A stretch of 64,000 bases of DNA from positions 620,001-684,000 of the forward strand of contig MOWL01000025.1 in NCBI GenBank assembly GCA_002110485.1, in the 5' to 3' direction. A program made the translations under genes and the position numbers. Shown here in pieces: positions 35,091 to 46,722 of this stretch. A model generated the notes under the pieces. It saw only the letters and a list, made by a program, of their open reading frames with translations, had not been told where the DNA came from and did not search any database. The stretch comes from Emergomyces orientalis. Its lineage: Eukaryota; Ascomycota; Eurotiomycetes; Onygenales; Ajellomycetaceae. The first letter of the stretch is position 1; each line of letters starts with the position of its first letter.

Positions 35091-35627
35091 CTAGGACTGT
35101 TCCTTCTGTACATTCTCCCACTGTTCCGGCGTGTAGCATTTGGGTGTCCAGGCATGGATAGCCGCAATTTCCGCCTTGAGCACGGAGTTGACGAGCCGGT
35201 GTCTCGCGAGCATGTTTTTCTTATCGAATTGTGGGGAAACTATGATTGCCTGGAAAGCCTGGCCGCAGCCTCCTATACAAGCGGAAATCATGGTTAGTTT
35301 CACAGTATATATATGTATGCACCTATCCGGTTTGTGTTGCAGATGCGCGGAGGCGGGGGATGGGGGATAGGAGAAGGGGGAAAAAGAGGGGCCTGTAATT
35401 TCAGAGGATTGGACCATACCAGACATATCCTCAATTTCCACATGTTGAGCGTCTAGCTTGGCAATCAGCGTATCTTTGAGAGATGCGGCAGAGACGCCTG
35501 ATGTATTTGCCGTATCTGCCATGGCGGTGTTGACAGAGCTGCGGGCGCTTGCTGTGAAGTGGAACGGTCTTTGGTGACGGAGGATATGGAGACAGCTTCT
35601 GCTGAAAGAGGTCTGGCGGAGGAACAT
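35091..35627 (-). CDS. BolA-family protein, probably mitochondrial
   Basis: Two exons (35627-35420, 35272-35091), 129 aa. BolA proteins pair with monothiol glutaredoxins to transfer or sense [2Fe-2S] clusters. Seen: presequence MFLRQTSFSRSCLHILR with many basic residues, helix SLKDTLIAKLDAQHVEIEDMSGGCGQAF, and the conserved block LLARHR-type MLARHRLVNSVLKAEI followed by IHAW and YTPEQW. The invariant His lies in ARHRLVN. The 147-nt intron is a multiple of three and stop-free, so the unspliced frame stays open (178 aa), but splicing restores the family's SGGCGQAF. Whether it is a Bol1- or Bol3-type member is not settled. Divergent from NIF3. Confidence 0.88.
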   Translation of the reverse strand: MFLRQTSFSRSCLHILRHQRPFHFTASARSSVNTAMADTANTSGVSAASLKDTLIAKLDAQHVEIEDMSGMVQSSEITGPSFSPFSYPPSPASAHLQHKPDRCIHIYTVKLTMISACIGGCGQAFQAIIVSPQFDKKNMLARHRLVNSVLKAEIAAIHAWTPKCYTPEQWENVQKEQS

Positions 35628-36023
35628 ATAGGACTATTGTTAATGAATAATTTAAATCACAAGTATGAAAGAAAGGAGAAGAGCGGGGGCAAAGGTGGGA
35701 TGCAATGGCTGAAATGTAGTATATATTTTATCTGACCTTAATGTCGCCGATGATTGCTAGCAGACAACCTTGGATGTGGAAGCGGGTTGGTCAGCAGTAG
35801 TTATTAGTCAGATCAAGCCACTGTGGCTGAAGCTCCAATGGTGGCTGTGTGCGGGGAGTCTTGTTATGTGCGAGGCAGCGCCACCTTCATGTGGAGAAAC
35901 AATCAACCCAATTGTCAGCTCGCAACTTTTTCATTTCTTGGAGGAAAAAAGAATACAACAGTATCATATCTCTAGTTTTCCACAAGGTCAATGATCCGGT
36001 CTACTTTGAGGAATTTCTCAACC
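35628..36023. promoter_or_regulatory. Divergent promoter region BolA / NIF3
   Basis: 396 bp between two start codons facing away from each other. No clear TATA box; specific factor sites not identified. Confidence 0.45.
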
Positions 36024-37301
36024 ATGGCTAGTTCCAACCCAACGTCGTGTTCCCCTTTCACCAGAGCAGTCGTGAACTCGATGAAGAAGCTGTAAGCTCA
36101 ACCCCGGCAAAAATGGCTGTAATCAACCGCCTCGATATTTTGTTTTGCTCTGTTGGCTAAATGTTCTGTCACTGTGGAAGATATCCAGAATACCTAGCAG
36201 ATAAATCCTTTGATAATACTGGCTGTGAGTCAAATAAATTCCTATCGTACCTCCACTGGTTTTCAACTGCAATATTTTGCTAACACTAGCTTATTTACAG
36301 TGCTCCTGGAATCCCCATTTAATTTCGCAAGGCGACAGAAGAACTCAGTACTATTGACCATTGACCTGACGAGAGCTGTGGCTGATGAAGCAATTGAGGG
36401 CGGGGATTCCATTATTATTGCATACCGTAAGTGAGCCAGACAGATGTCGCAGCGTCCTTCCCCTAGCAAAATCATCTACTTTGTAAACCATTTGCTGATA
36501 GAAAACCTCTGGATCCTTTTAAAATTAATAGATCCAATAATTTTCCGCGGCCTCAAATCTCTCACTTTAAACGATCCGCAACAAGACTCGCTCCTCCGTC
36601 TTGCCCAAAACGGCATAAGCGTCTACAGCCCCCACACAGCCGTTGACGCCGTCCCGGGCGGAATGGCAGACTGGCTCTTAGATATCGTCACCGGCCCCGA
36701 GTTCATTTCAAACAGCCCGGTTCCCCATACTCGTAGCACCATTCACCCCGAGCAAAATCCACCGCCCGGATTTGAAAACGCTGGTATGGGCCGGATAGCC
36801 ACTTTGGAACGGCCCGGCCGCCTGAAGTCGATTATAAACAAACTCATCACAAATTTAGATAAGCACGACGGCATCCCCGTTGCACTGCCACAGGGGAAGA
36901 GAATAAGTGACATGCCCGACATCCGCACCATTGCCACATGTCCCGGCTCCGGTTCGTCGATCCTGATGAATAACGGGAAGCCCGTGGCGGACGTGCTGGT
37001 TACGGGAGAGATGAGTCATCACGATGCCCTGGCGGCGATTGAGAATGGGGCTGCCGTAATTTCTGTTTTTCATTCGAATTCTGAGCGCGGGTATCTGCGG
37101 GCGGTCATGCTGGGGAAGTTGGAGGAGGCGCTGCGGGGTGAATGGGATGCGGTGCGGACGCAGGCTATCATGTTGGCGGGGTTTGATGGTGATAAGGATA
37201 TGAAGGATTGGCTGAGTGATTCGAATTTTACTGTCAGAGTTAGCGAAAGGGATCGGGATCCTTATGATATTAGGACTATAAGGACTGATTCCACTACTTG
37301 A
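36024..37301 (+). CDS. NIF3: NIF3-family protein (DUF34, metal-binding)
   Basis: Four exons: 36024-36091, 36181-36224, 36301-36426, 36532-37301 (335 aa). NIF3/DUF34 proteins are conserved di-metal-binding proteins of unresolved function, historically called NGG1-interacting factor 3 or GTP cyclohydrolase I type 2-like. Seen: family motifs SFDNTGLLLESPF (spanning exons 2-3), IIAYHPIIFRGLKSL with a metal-ligand His, ISVYSPHTAVDAVPGG, and the C-terminal block VLVTGEMSHHDALAAIENGAAVI then FHSNSERGYL. Length and block order fit the family. Exons 1-3 are too short to stand out alone but splice in phase. Confidence 0.92.
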
Positions 37302-37590
37302 TCGGCTGCATCGATGCTTGAGTCAGATCGTTGACACATCCACATATATATATTTAGAACATTTGAGGTTAGGGCACGCCGGCAAAATCATGGCGATTAT
37401 ACGATTTAATCAGAGATATCATCATACCCTATAATTAAACCTACAGGCCAAGAAAATGTATGCAGAGATACCGAATCGAAATACTTTTAATATTTCTTAG
37501 ATTAGCGCTAACTGTACATTTACAGATTATGGGAATAAAGAGGTAATATAAAGAGGTAATTCAAGATGAGAGGCCGTGTGCTGCCGAAGC

Positions 37591-39912
37591 CTAGCTTAAC
37601 AACACTCTAATCTCTCCAGTCGTCCTGGGGAACAAGGTGCGCAGTCTCCATTTATCCGCTTGTGATTCTTCTCCTGCTTCTTCTCCTGTTTCTTCGTCCT
37701 CCTCCGCTCCAGCATTCCCACCATGCCCAACAACCGACTTCCCACGCGCCTCATCGGCGCCCAAAATCATGCCTTCCACGAACTCAAAATCAAGACAGAA
37801 AGCTTCGACGGCTTCCTCCGTCACGCTCTTCACAAGCGGGGGGCTATGGATGGCTTTCAGGTTCTCTGTTGCGTCGACCAGTGCAGAGGGTAGGAAATCA
37901 TCAAGTTGTTGACTAATTGAGGATAGGATTGCGGGTTGGAATTCCGGTAATGAAGGGATGGTTGCGAGGTCGGGAGGGTAACTGGAGGGTGTCTTTTCTG
38001 GAGTTGTTGTGGCTGGGGAGGAAGGGGAGGAAGTGCGAGGTTGAATTGATGATGGTGGCGGAGGTGTGAATAGTTTTAGCGCGGCGAGGAGCACGTGTAG
38101 ACCAGATGCGTTGAGGAGGAAGTCATGTTGGATCTCAAGGAGGTTTGTTCGTAAATTTGTCAAGGTATTGGAGAGTGGAGGCAGATGAGTGACACAGGCG
38201 AATCGATAAGGAGATATGACATCTCGGGTAGAGAGAAGGCAGTTCACTTGGAAAACGGTCCGCGAAGTTATGTCGGGTATGGTGTTCGATGACGTCTTGG
38301 CCAGTTCTAGAAACGGGTCCAAGGCCGCTCGGATAATTGGTGTGAATTTGTTTTCGCCAGATGAGTCGTCCGTATGTTCGTGTGCGAAGGACGAGTCGTA
38401 TGCTTTCATTAAGGAGGTAAGGTTGTCAAAGGCGTCAGTGAGGAACTGTGGGGTACTAAGGTCTGCGGGAGGCGTGAGGTTTGCAGACTCGGCTGAAACC
38501 GCGGCTATTTGATCCTGAATTAGGATTTGGAAGTGATTAAATGCAAATTCTTGTAAGGAAGCGATCGAGGTCACTAAGCTTGATTCCCGCCCGATAAGCT
38601 TCGAAAAAGTATTTTCGTAGAATGCAAGAAGGCTAATGATCTTGTATATCGTAATGGGGTCCTCGTGGCCTTGGAGAACCAGCTCAACTCTCTGGCGTAA
38701 AGAACGCGCAACTCCATTCAAATCCCGGGTGACGAGTTCGTTCAGTGCCTTTCGGCCGTCGAACACCACCTCCTCTCCCTCAACCCGTGACCACGGCTCG
38801 CTGTTTACCCCAGCTTGAATTCCCTTTGCAATTTCTCCCTCATCTCCTATAAAAAGAGCTTCCAGAGCTTCTCGTTCGGATACTGCAGCTGAATGCACCC
38901 ATGCGAGCATATCTCCTACATAGCGTAGAGGGTCATGTGCGGAGAACTCAATCGGTTTGGCTGCCATGTCACCTTCCTGGCCAGAGGGGACATCTGTGAG
39001 GGCGATATGGAATGAGTCTGACAGGATATATTCTCTGGCCTCAGCAAAGAAGTCAAGACAGTTATGGAAAAGACTGGGTCTTTCGGCCAGGACTCGAAGC
39101 GCACGGCGAATCGAGCCACTGATTTGGGGATCCTCGAGATTCAGGGACTTAAACTCCTTCTTTATCCACTTGTAGAGTTTCTGAAATGCAGAGTTCAGAT
39201 TTTTTGAGCTTTGCTCCATTATCTCCAACCCCAACCGCTGATTCTCGCTTCCTAGTAACACTTCACAGTCCTTGTGTATTTGCTTCATGCGCGCAAGTGC
39301 ATGGAAAAAGCTGTCATCTACAGGCTTCGCGGACGATGTAAGGGATGCAAGTTCATCCTCAGACATGATAAAATGCTTATTGAAAGCCTCCAGAAGTTTC
39401 TGCTTGGTCTCAACCTCCTGTCGCTGGCTCATCAATATCGTTGCCTCCTCTAAAACGGGGGCGGACTCCTGCGTTGCTAAGGCTATGTGTCTGCGCATCT
39501 CTTCGCATGCGTTGTTAAGGCTTGAAATAACTGTCCCGATTCTTGTGAGTTGCTGCGTTTTGCCTTGGTTAGCACATATTCATGTTATAGATGATAAGTT
39601 CTGCGAATCGCTCACCTCCGCAACTTTGCCGAAGTCCTGTACGATCTTGCCATTACTGTCAATAACCTCCTTCTGGACGTCAAGCCTCAGCTGTCTTCTG
39701 GCCTCTGGGGTATTCTGAATTCCTCTATCATCTAAAATTTCCAGCGCACCCCGTATGTCCGAGTCCGCATACGACGCTGAAAGGACACTATTTAACTTGT
39801 TAGAGAGCGCCGTGGAACGGGGAGCAGCTCCGGGTGGTGAGAGCGGAGATTGCCCTGCACCATTCAATCCAGAGCTCCATGCACCTGGAGGATTCGAAAA
39901 ATAATTCGACAT
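37591..39912 (-). CDS. COG6: Conserved oligomeric Golgi complex subunit 6
   Basis: Two exons (39912-39616, 39552-37591; donor GTGAGC), 752 aa. Cog6 is a lobe-B subunit of the COG vesicle-tethering complex at the Golgi, needed for retrograde transport and glycosylation. Seen: Pro/Ser/Gly-rich N-terminus (MSNYFSNPPG), a predicted coiled-coil stretch after residue 70 (QKEVIDSNGKIVQDFGKVAE then QLTRIGTVISSLNNACEEMR), conserved family blocks CLDFFAEAREYILSDSFH and HDPLRYVGDMLAWVHSAAVSERE, and an acidic insert near the C-terminus. Convergent with NIF3 and divergent from the HAUS1-like gene. Confidence 0.92.
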
Positions 39913-40217
39913 TCTGCGTGTTCGCAGTTTGATACTGCCTGTCCTAGTCGCTGTTGTTCAACATCGAAAGGATACCATGATAAGCTCTGGTTACCATGAA
40001 ATGATGCTTCCCCGGGTTAATTTTGTTCCGAAGGTCCAGCGAATACCGGGAAATCAAAACATGGACGGAGGTATGAAAGGCCAAACTCCTGTCGCAATTT
40101 GAAGCTTATCATTAAGCCCTTCGATCGGCAAAGGGGCTCTGTCCCTACTCTTTGAATTGATAGTTCTATTCTAAGCCTCGGGTTTTTAGGCTGTTGATCT
40201 TCATCGACGAGATTGAT
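39913..40217. promoter_or_regulatory. Divergent promoter region COG6 / HAUS1-like
   Basis: 305 bp separate the two start codons. No TATA box; no recognisable operator. Confidence 0.45.
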
Positions 40218-41105
40218 ATGGACCACACATCACCCATGGATACACCGCTCATCTCGCCATCTAAAGCACGGCAAGCTGCCTCTCGAGCAAAGGACTGGGC
40301 ATACATCAACAGCTGGCTCAACCGAAAATATTCACCGAACCCCGTGCCTCATTTCGAACGAAATGAAGATACTCTTAAAACTCTCCTCGCACTCGCTGCT
40401 GCCAATGATGCGGGAGACGACGAAGAGGCACTCCTCCATGCTGCGCGAGAAGAAACGATTCGCAATCTCCTAGCTCAGGAAGAAACCAGCCCAGATTCTC
40501 CAACAGAACTCCTCGATACTATAGAATCGAATCTTGATGATAAAGGGGTTAAATTTTTGGATGAACTCGCTGAAACCGCAGTGCTGCTGGGAACTTTCAC
40601 AACCAGCATAGACGATCTTGGCCATCGAATCGTGGATCTTACAAGAGAGGAATTCGATGCTGCTGAACAAGTGCGCAAAATTGAATTGCTACAGTCCTAC
40701 CTAGGTAAGGAACTCGAAGCTCTACGCGCACAGATGAAGGAGCTTAAAAACGAAGAGAGATACGAAATCCCTGCGGACTTGCCCGCCCAAACCGCAGATT
40801 GGGTAAGGGGCACGAAGCTACTTAGTGCAAAGGTTGAGGAATACCATGATAGAATTTCAACGTTTGAAAAGATTGGAAGAGATAAAGGGCTACAAATCGA
40901 GGAGCTAATGGTTGAGGAAGAAAGTGTTGTCAGGCTGAGGGAAACCGTGAAGACTTTAGAAGGCAATGTGAAAATGTTTCAGGGATTACCACCTAATGTC
41001 CAAGAAGCGAAGAAGGAATTTGAACGGGTCGAAAAGGACTACCGTAACCTTGTACGCAAACGAGATACGATGTTTGAGAATTTGGTCAACCAGGGGAGAG
41101 TATGA
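40218..41105 (+). CDS. HAUS1-like augmin complex subunit (coiled coil)
   Basis: Single exon, 295 aa from the first ATG (MDHTSPMDTPLISPSK). It resembles fungal proteins annotated as HAUS augmin-like complex subunit 1: N-terminal block AKDWAYINSWLNRKYSPNPVPHFERNEDT, then long heptad-rich helices (IELLQSYLGKELEALRAQM, VVRLRETVKTLEGNVKMF). Augmin recruits gamma-tubulin to spindle microtubules to nucleate branches. Assignment rests on the N-terminal block and coiled-coil layout; a generic coiled-coil protein cannot be excluded. An upstream TTG in frame (40194) is not used as a start. Confidence 0.7.
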   Translation: MDHTSPMDTPLISPSKARQAASRAKDWAYINSWLNRKYSPNPVPHFERNEDTLKTLLALAAANDAGDDEEALLHAAREETIRNLLAQEETSPDSPTELLDTIESNLDDKGVKFLDELAETAVLLGTFTTSIDDLGHRIVDLTREEFDAAEQVRKIELLQSYLGKELEALRAQMKELKNEERYEIPADLPAQTADWVRGTKLLSAKVEEYHDRISTFEKIGRDKGLQIEELMVEEESVVRLRETVKTLEGNVKMFQGLPPNVQEAKKEFERVEKDYRNLVRKRDTMFENLVNQGRV

Positions 41106-41316
41106 TATTCGCACCTCTTCGCAGGAAGCAAAACAAATGAGAAGAGGGGAACAGGTCAAAAGCCTTTAACAGGATACATGTGTTATCAATTCATTATCAA
41201 ATTCCTTCGCATATACACATCATCGCACATATACAGGTCATGAAAAACAAAGCAGCTCAAAAAGACAAATGTCCTCTCATCAACGGCCATTTGGTATCTC
41301 GATAAACGCCGAATGC

Positions 41317-41782
41317 TTATTTATCCATACCCAGAGCGCCCTTCACCTTATCACCACTATAAACCGACCGAGTCAGCAGGGGCTTCAAAGCATGAGCATA
41401 GCTTCTTACATGGACTGGGCCGCACCTCCTTGATGGTTATCAGAGGAGCGTTGAGTCTTGTCGAAGGCTTCCTGGCCTGTGCTTTTCTGGCTATCGGGTT
41501 GAAGTCCGCTGCAATGATTGTTAGAATGCGAGTTAATCTAAATAATGGGAGGGAAGAGAGTGTTGGAATCTGACCGAGCAAGGCGATCTTTCGTGTCAGT
41601 GGCGGCCTCCGTGACTTTCTGCTGGGTTGATTTGGTGGAGTCGGGAGTCATCTCCTCCTTGGCCTCTGTTGTGTACATGTAATAGTCAGTCGTACACTGT
41701 TACTAGCTGAGAGGGCATAATACAATTGAATAGAATTTGACCACGTACTGGTTGAGAAATCCTTGCGTCCAGCGTCAGACAT
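41317..41782 (-). CDS. HSP12: HSP12/Hsp9-type small heat-shock (LEA-like) protein
   Basis: Assembled from four short exons (41782-41749, 41665-41575, 41508-41410, 41356-41317), 87 aa. Hsp12-type proteins are highly soluble, intrinsically disordered stress proteins that fold on membranes and stabilise them. Seen: start MSDAGRKDFSTKAKEEM, the hallmark TPDSTKSTQQKVTEAATDTKD, the repeat LQPDSQKSTGQEAFDKTQRS, and C-terminus SIGDKVKGALGMDK. Every intron has GT...AG ends, and phases 1, 2 and 2 join cleanly. The total is exactly 264 nt. Upstream on the same strand are a TATA box and an AGGGG stress element. Divergent from the NYN gene. Confidence 0.92.
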
Positions 41783-42639
41783 GATTGCTGGTGGGTTGAA
41801 GGGCTTGGTTTTGACTCTTTAACTTTTTTAAAAGAAAGGGTGTATAGAAGATTGGGATAATATATTAACTGCTTGTATTTGGTTCAAAGTGTGTTTGGTT
41901 AGATGATAATGATGGAACACTCCCCGAAGGGTCTCCCCCCTTTATATAACATTTCGTGAAGGTTTTGAATTACGTTGTTTGGGTTCAGTTTGCCCATGAC
42001 GTTCCTGTCAAGAGGCAAATGATGGGGTTTCACAGGATCCTTGGAAGGCAGAAACCACGATTGCAAGCAAATATCCAACAAAAATCCCGCTGCATGGAGG
42101 TGGAGCGCACTCCTTTTCCCGGTTTCTCTTCAAGGTTCGATCCTATGAGGTGACGAAATCAGGGTGTTTTGATATCGATGATGTAAGAATGACGGTTGTC
42201 CAACTTATGGAGGCTAGACTTGCCTAATACTGCTCTAGTCGGCACGTGAAAGTTGTTTGGCTTCGGAATATCTATGATCCGTTCCAACATCACATAGTCC
42301 TGTTTAGGCCTGGCAGAATAAAGGCGGTGTAAGGTGGCTCAGCCATCGACTCATCTCCTCTCATTCTCCAGTGCTTCATTTATCTATCTTTGTTCTCTTT
42401 GTCGTATCCCACCAACTCCCCTCGGGTTAACCTCGAGTCGTAACATTCTCTCTCTTTTCCTTGTTCACTCTTCTTACGCACTCTCAGCTATAGCCATGCC
42501 TCATTCTAATAATCTTGTTTTAAAAAGCTCTATCGGCGTCATCTGTTTCTAAACCATTCCATGAGTTCATCTGCACTTAATACTAGACTTATTCGCTAGT
42601 CATAGTCTTCCCCTTGTTGCTGCAATACCGCGCAAGTCC
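41783..42639. other. Divergent intergenic region HSP12 / NYN gene
   Basis: 857 bp holding both promoters. CT-rich DNA at about 42350-42480 probably belongs to the NYN gene leader. No other gene seen. Confidence 0.45.
41937..41949 (-). promoter_or_regulatory. TATA box with adjacent STRE-like AGGGG, HSP12 promoter
   Basis: On the minus strand TTATATAA (41949-41942) is followed at once by AGGGG (41941-41937), about 155 bp before the HSP12 start codon. TATA plus AGGGG is a typical stress-gene arrangement; factor binding is inference. Confidence 0.5.
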
Positions 42640-44138
42640 ATGTCGACTTCTGGGGCTTCATCGACGTGGGATTTTGCCCCAGTTATCAACCTCCTACACT
42701 CGTTTTCGACCAACAGCCAAACCGCGCCAGCCGCTGAACAAGTTGCCACTGCCACCGCTCCACCAGCACCTGATATCAACACCGTACGAGATGGAGGTCA
42801 AAAACTCGGGGATTTTGGTCCCCTTTGGGATTTACTTTCCGGAGGCGATCCCCCAGGTGATAACCAGGCAACAGCTGCTTCGAGCCCGGATCTCAGCAAG
42901 GAACAAAACCTTAGTGGTTTGCAAAACTCAAAAGAAGCACAGGCTCTAGCTGGGTCTACAGAAAAGACAGCTGATGGACGAAAAGTCCGAATACTGCTTA
43001 AAAAAAATGCGGAAGAAAACACCAAAAATAAGACCCGAATCCGGCCCAGTGTTTTCCCCCTTGCGGAAGCTTCTGATGAGGATGACGTTCCTCCAAAACC
43101 CAAACCTCGCCCGCCTATAGCTTTATCGATTTTGCAGAATCCTCATAGGCCTATCATTAACCAACCAATCTCAGCTCTTCCTCCCCGGATACGTTCTCCG
43201 TGTCGCAAATCATCTCCCAACAAAACTAACACGCGCATCGAACCTCTTCTCGAGTGCTCTCCCATTGAAAAGAGATTGGATTTGATATCCTTGCTTAGCG
43301 CTCGTTTTCCGAAGGAACGAGAATGCCTGCTTAAACTTCAAGTGCCCTTTACCAAACCTCAAAAAGCGAATTTTCATCCTGCCGGAGTTCATGTTTTCGT
43401 TGACATTTCAAATGTAGCGCCCATCTTTTTTCTAAAAATTTTGAGAATTTCCCTTAAAATGGCTCCTCACTAATGTTGCTGGTCTAGATTTCGGTGGGAT
43501 TTCACGACTGCATTAAAATGGCTCGCGATGTTCCCATCACCGTTCGGGTTCCTCGGGTTCCCCTGTCCTTCCACAACTTCTCTCTCATTTTAGAACGAGG
43601 CCGATCGACCAGCAAAAGGGTCTTGGTCGGCTCTGATCGGTTCCCAGCGATTGACGAGGCCGAAGAAATCGGCTACGAGATAAATATACTCGAACGAGTC
43701 CAGAAGGCGAAAGATTGCACACCGCGTAAGAAGAAATTCTTAGGTGGAAATGTGAATGCGCGTTGCAATGGCAGTACAGGAAATAACGCGCACGGCCAAT
43801 CCAGTGGCTCTGAAACGAACGCTGGACCAGGCCCGGAGCGATGGGTGGAACAGGGAGTGGACGAAATTCTACACCTGAAGATCCTGGAGAGCCTAGTCGA
43901 TTCTGAGGCGCCCTCCACCATAGTACTCGCAACGGGTGATGCAGCGGAAGCTGAATACTCAGACGGGTTTTTGAAAATGGTGGGGCGTGCGCTGCAGAAG
44001 GGATGGGCTGTCGAACTTGTGAGTTTTAGCACAACCACCAGTCGCGCGTACAAGCGGAAGGAATTCCGCTCCCAGTGGGGTTCGCAGTTTAGAGTCATCA
44101 AGCTGGATGAATATGTTGAACACCTTCTGGATGCGTGA
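42640..44138 (+). CDS. NYN-domain (PIN-like) putative ribonuclease
   Basis: Two exons (42640-43413, 43488-44138), 474 aa. The catalytic core begins VHVFVDISN at the exon 1 end (first Asp of a NYN/PIN-like nuclease) and continues ISVGFHDCIKMARDVP, RVLVGSDRF, then EQGVDEILHLKILESLVD and IVLATGDAAEAEYSDGFLKMV, the acidic residues expected in NYN domains. C-terminus RVIKLDEYVEHLLDA. The N-terminal about 220 residues are disordered and Pro/Lys-rich. Related domains cleave RNA (limkain-b1, MARF1-like); a substrate is not known. Confidence 0.82.
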
Positions 44139-45468
44139 TAGCTTTTCTGGGTTCAGGAAAGATAATTGTATCCATTCCTGATTATTGCTATTTGCATATC
44201 CTTGTGAGATTGAGATTGGTTCGTTTCAATCAGGACCTTACAAGGGGTTTGCGTTGTTTCGAAGTAGCGCCAATTTCTGACAGAGGTTGTGGTTTTATAT
44301 CTCGACAATTGTTATCATTTATTATACTGTCAAGGATAGAGATCATGGGAACGAAGATGTCAGGCAGTCCTCAATTCAACTTCGAGCATCTTTGGGCACC
44401 CGATTTGAAAATCAGAAAGGCGATAGGCGATAGGCAATAGCGGCATTTGTGGTTAAATCTGGCAAGGTTGGGTTCATCCATTACTTGCATAACTTCCTGG
44501 CTAGCCCCGGCCTGGCGTTGCAACCTTGGGGTACATATCTGAGCTTTAGCACCCTGTCACCTTTACCTAATGCTTACTTCGTAGTTAACTACATTATTCG
44601 TGAAAAATGAGTTTGTTTTTGTGGCTATTGCGATTTTAAGAAGATATTCCAGAAGGAGTCTATTACGACCCTAATTGTTCTGTGACCTCGTGCTACAACT
44701 ATGAATGCGTGAATGCCTTGAATCGGTGGGCTTGCATGAAACACAGATTCTAAGACGAGCTTGGTTGATTGGACGTGATGTATGGAATGTTCCAAAGGAA
44801 CTAACAGCGTGTTTACTGAATTAACTTACTTGACTGACGTAGTTGTTTTAATTATACAAAATCATCGGCTATTCTTCATATGCCCGCGCCCTCAATGTCT
44901 CTCAATCTCCCCTCTCTCCCCACTTCATCCGTTTATAACCTTATAAAAGAAACAGAAAATGAAGAGTTACCGGAAAGGAAAAACAGATATTAAAATCTAA
45001 AAATTCACCCTTTTAAAATAAAATAAAATTCCTAATTTCTGTAGCCCTGTATTTTTCTCTTCAAGTTTGAACAAAACAACCTGCAATTCCCTCTACCTAA
45101 CCCCCCTCGCTCCCCACACAGTACCCAGGCAAGGTTTAGAGTTTTGGCTGCTTTACCCGCCCCAACTCACCGTCAACGATCTACAAGTTTTCTTAAGATT
45201 GAAATCCTCTCATCTATATATCAACATCGGAGAACGAAACAAACAAACACTGACTAACATTGAACATCCCCGGTGTATCCCGGACCTTAAAATACCTCAA
45301 TACCATCTATTTAAGCCCACTTTTGGACCCGCCCCCCGCTATCATATCGCCCGCCCAAAACAAAAAGAACACTTGCAGCTTAAAACTTGATCCAATAATA
45401 CCACCAACGGGAAACGACACAAGAAAAAATATTCAAATCACATCAAAATAAACTCACGAGAGAAAACC
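44139..45468. other. Intergenic spacer (1.3 kb)
   Basis: Between two plus-strand genes; AT-rich, with a polypyrimidine/AC-rich leader-like segment just before 45469. The open frame at 45067-45390 has no recognisable features and I treat it as chance. Confidence 0.45.
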
Positions 45469-46722
45469 ATGACGACATTCTTCCAGAAGGAGTTATTTGG
45501 GGGTGCAATCGTTGCGGATTTGCCTGCTGGGTTTTTAAATGTAAGGTAAGAAAGAAAAAAAAAAAAAAAAAATTGAGGGAACAAAAGAGGGGAAAAAAAG
45601 GCAACAAACAGACACAGAAACAGAAACAGAATTTTGCATAGATTCTATACTTCTTTTTTCTATCTTTCTGGTCTGATATGCGTCCTGATTGGTAGTACAC
45701 TCCTGTTTACAATATATTTATTGATTACCTGCATTGCTTTTTGATATCTTCTGGTGCTCTTTTCAACATAAGTCATTGTGGGGGAAGAAGTGCTCCATGA
45801 AAGTAGATATTTCAACCCCTACTTAACATGATACTTGATATATCATTTTAAACGAGCAACAAATAGGGGCCAAATGATGGCTCTCTACTATGGGCCATAG
45901 TCATAATCCCCCTCCCGTGTTATCCAATGTTATCCAGTTATGCTATGCCCGCTATACTTCGTTCTTCCAATCCGCCAGTCTGCGTATTTATCTTGTGCAT
46001 GGGATGAATATGTTTCATTTCTCATGTCCCAAAGCAAAGCCATATAAATCTTCAATTCCCTTGTTTTTTTTTCTTTCTTTCTTTCTTTCTTTCAAGATTG
46101 GAACCATCAATAACCAAAAAATCATTACAGCGACATGCGCCCGGTCCCCGATAATCAAGAAGCCTTCATGTCCAACACGACGCGAACAAGTATCCTCATC
46201 GAGATAACCGAGCGCTTGAACCTCCCCCAACTCCAACAAATACATCCACAGCAAGCTGTCGCAACCAGCAGCACCACCACCATCACATCCAACATCTCTC
46301 CATCAAATACGGCCACAGACGACGCCGTGGCCCAAGACCTAAATGCCACAGCCTTCCACCTCCACGAAGTCTGCGAAATCAGCGGAGACAGCTATGAAAT
46401 CCTCGATAACCCCCGACCCATCCCGCTACCTAAGCTACCCGGAGTGTCAGCCTATATGGCACAGGCGCTTCTTACATCTGGTGCTAGACAAGGGAGTACG
46501 GCAGCGGCAGCAGCAACGGCGGCGACGTCAACATGCCATTTCCTCCTGATCCGGTTAAAGGAGAAGAGCACGGATATCATCGCGTATATCGTGGTGCCTC
46601 ACGCCGGTTTGGAGAATGCGGCGGATGCGGGTGCGGTGGCGCGCGAGGAGATGTTTGCGCATGAGGCGATGGCGAAAGTGGTGGAATCGTTTGAGATTAG
46701 GGATTATGGGCTCTTTTGCTAG
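45469..46722 (+). CDS. MOG1: Mog1-type Ran-binding nuclear transport factor
   Basis: Two exons (45469-45545 and 46131-46722), 222 aa. Mog1 binds Ran/Gsp1 and promotes nucleotide release, supporting nuclear protein import. Seen: family start FFQKELFGGAIVADLPAGFLNVSDMRPVPDNQEAF, which exists only after splicing; conserved ILIEITERL; and the C-terminal block TCHFLLIRLKEKSTDIIAYIVVP, then ESFEIRDYGLFC. An Ala/Thr-rich insert (about residues 137-154) and a Thr/Ser-rich loop lengthen it relative to yeast Mog1. The single intron is long for this window (585 nt) and ends in a CTTT repeat before the acceptor. Confidence 0.9.
45546..46130 (+). other. MOG1: 585-nt intron of MOG1 with CTTT microsatellite
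   Basis: Donor GTAAGA, acceptor TTACAG at 46130. Contains an A19-type run near 45554-45572 and a TTTC/CTTT array at about 46070-46093. All other introns measured here are 53-200 nt. Confidence 0.75.

Noticed and set aside
45067..45390. 107-codon frame before MOG1
   Set aside because: Lies in the leader region, with no recognisable motif; MOG1 exon 1 follows in a different frame.
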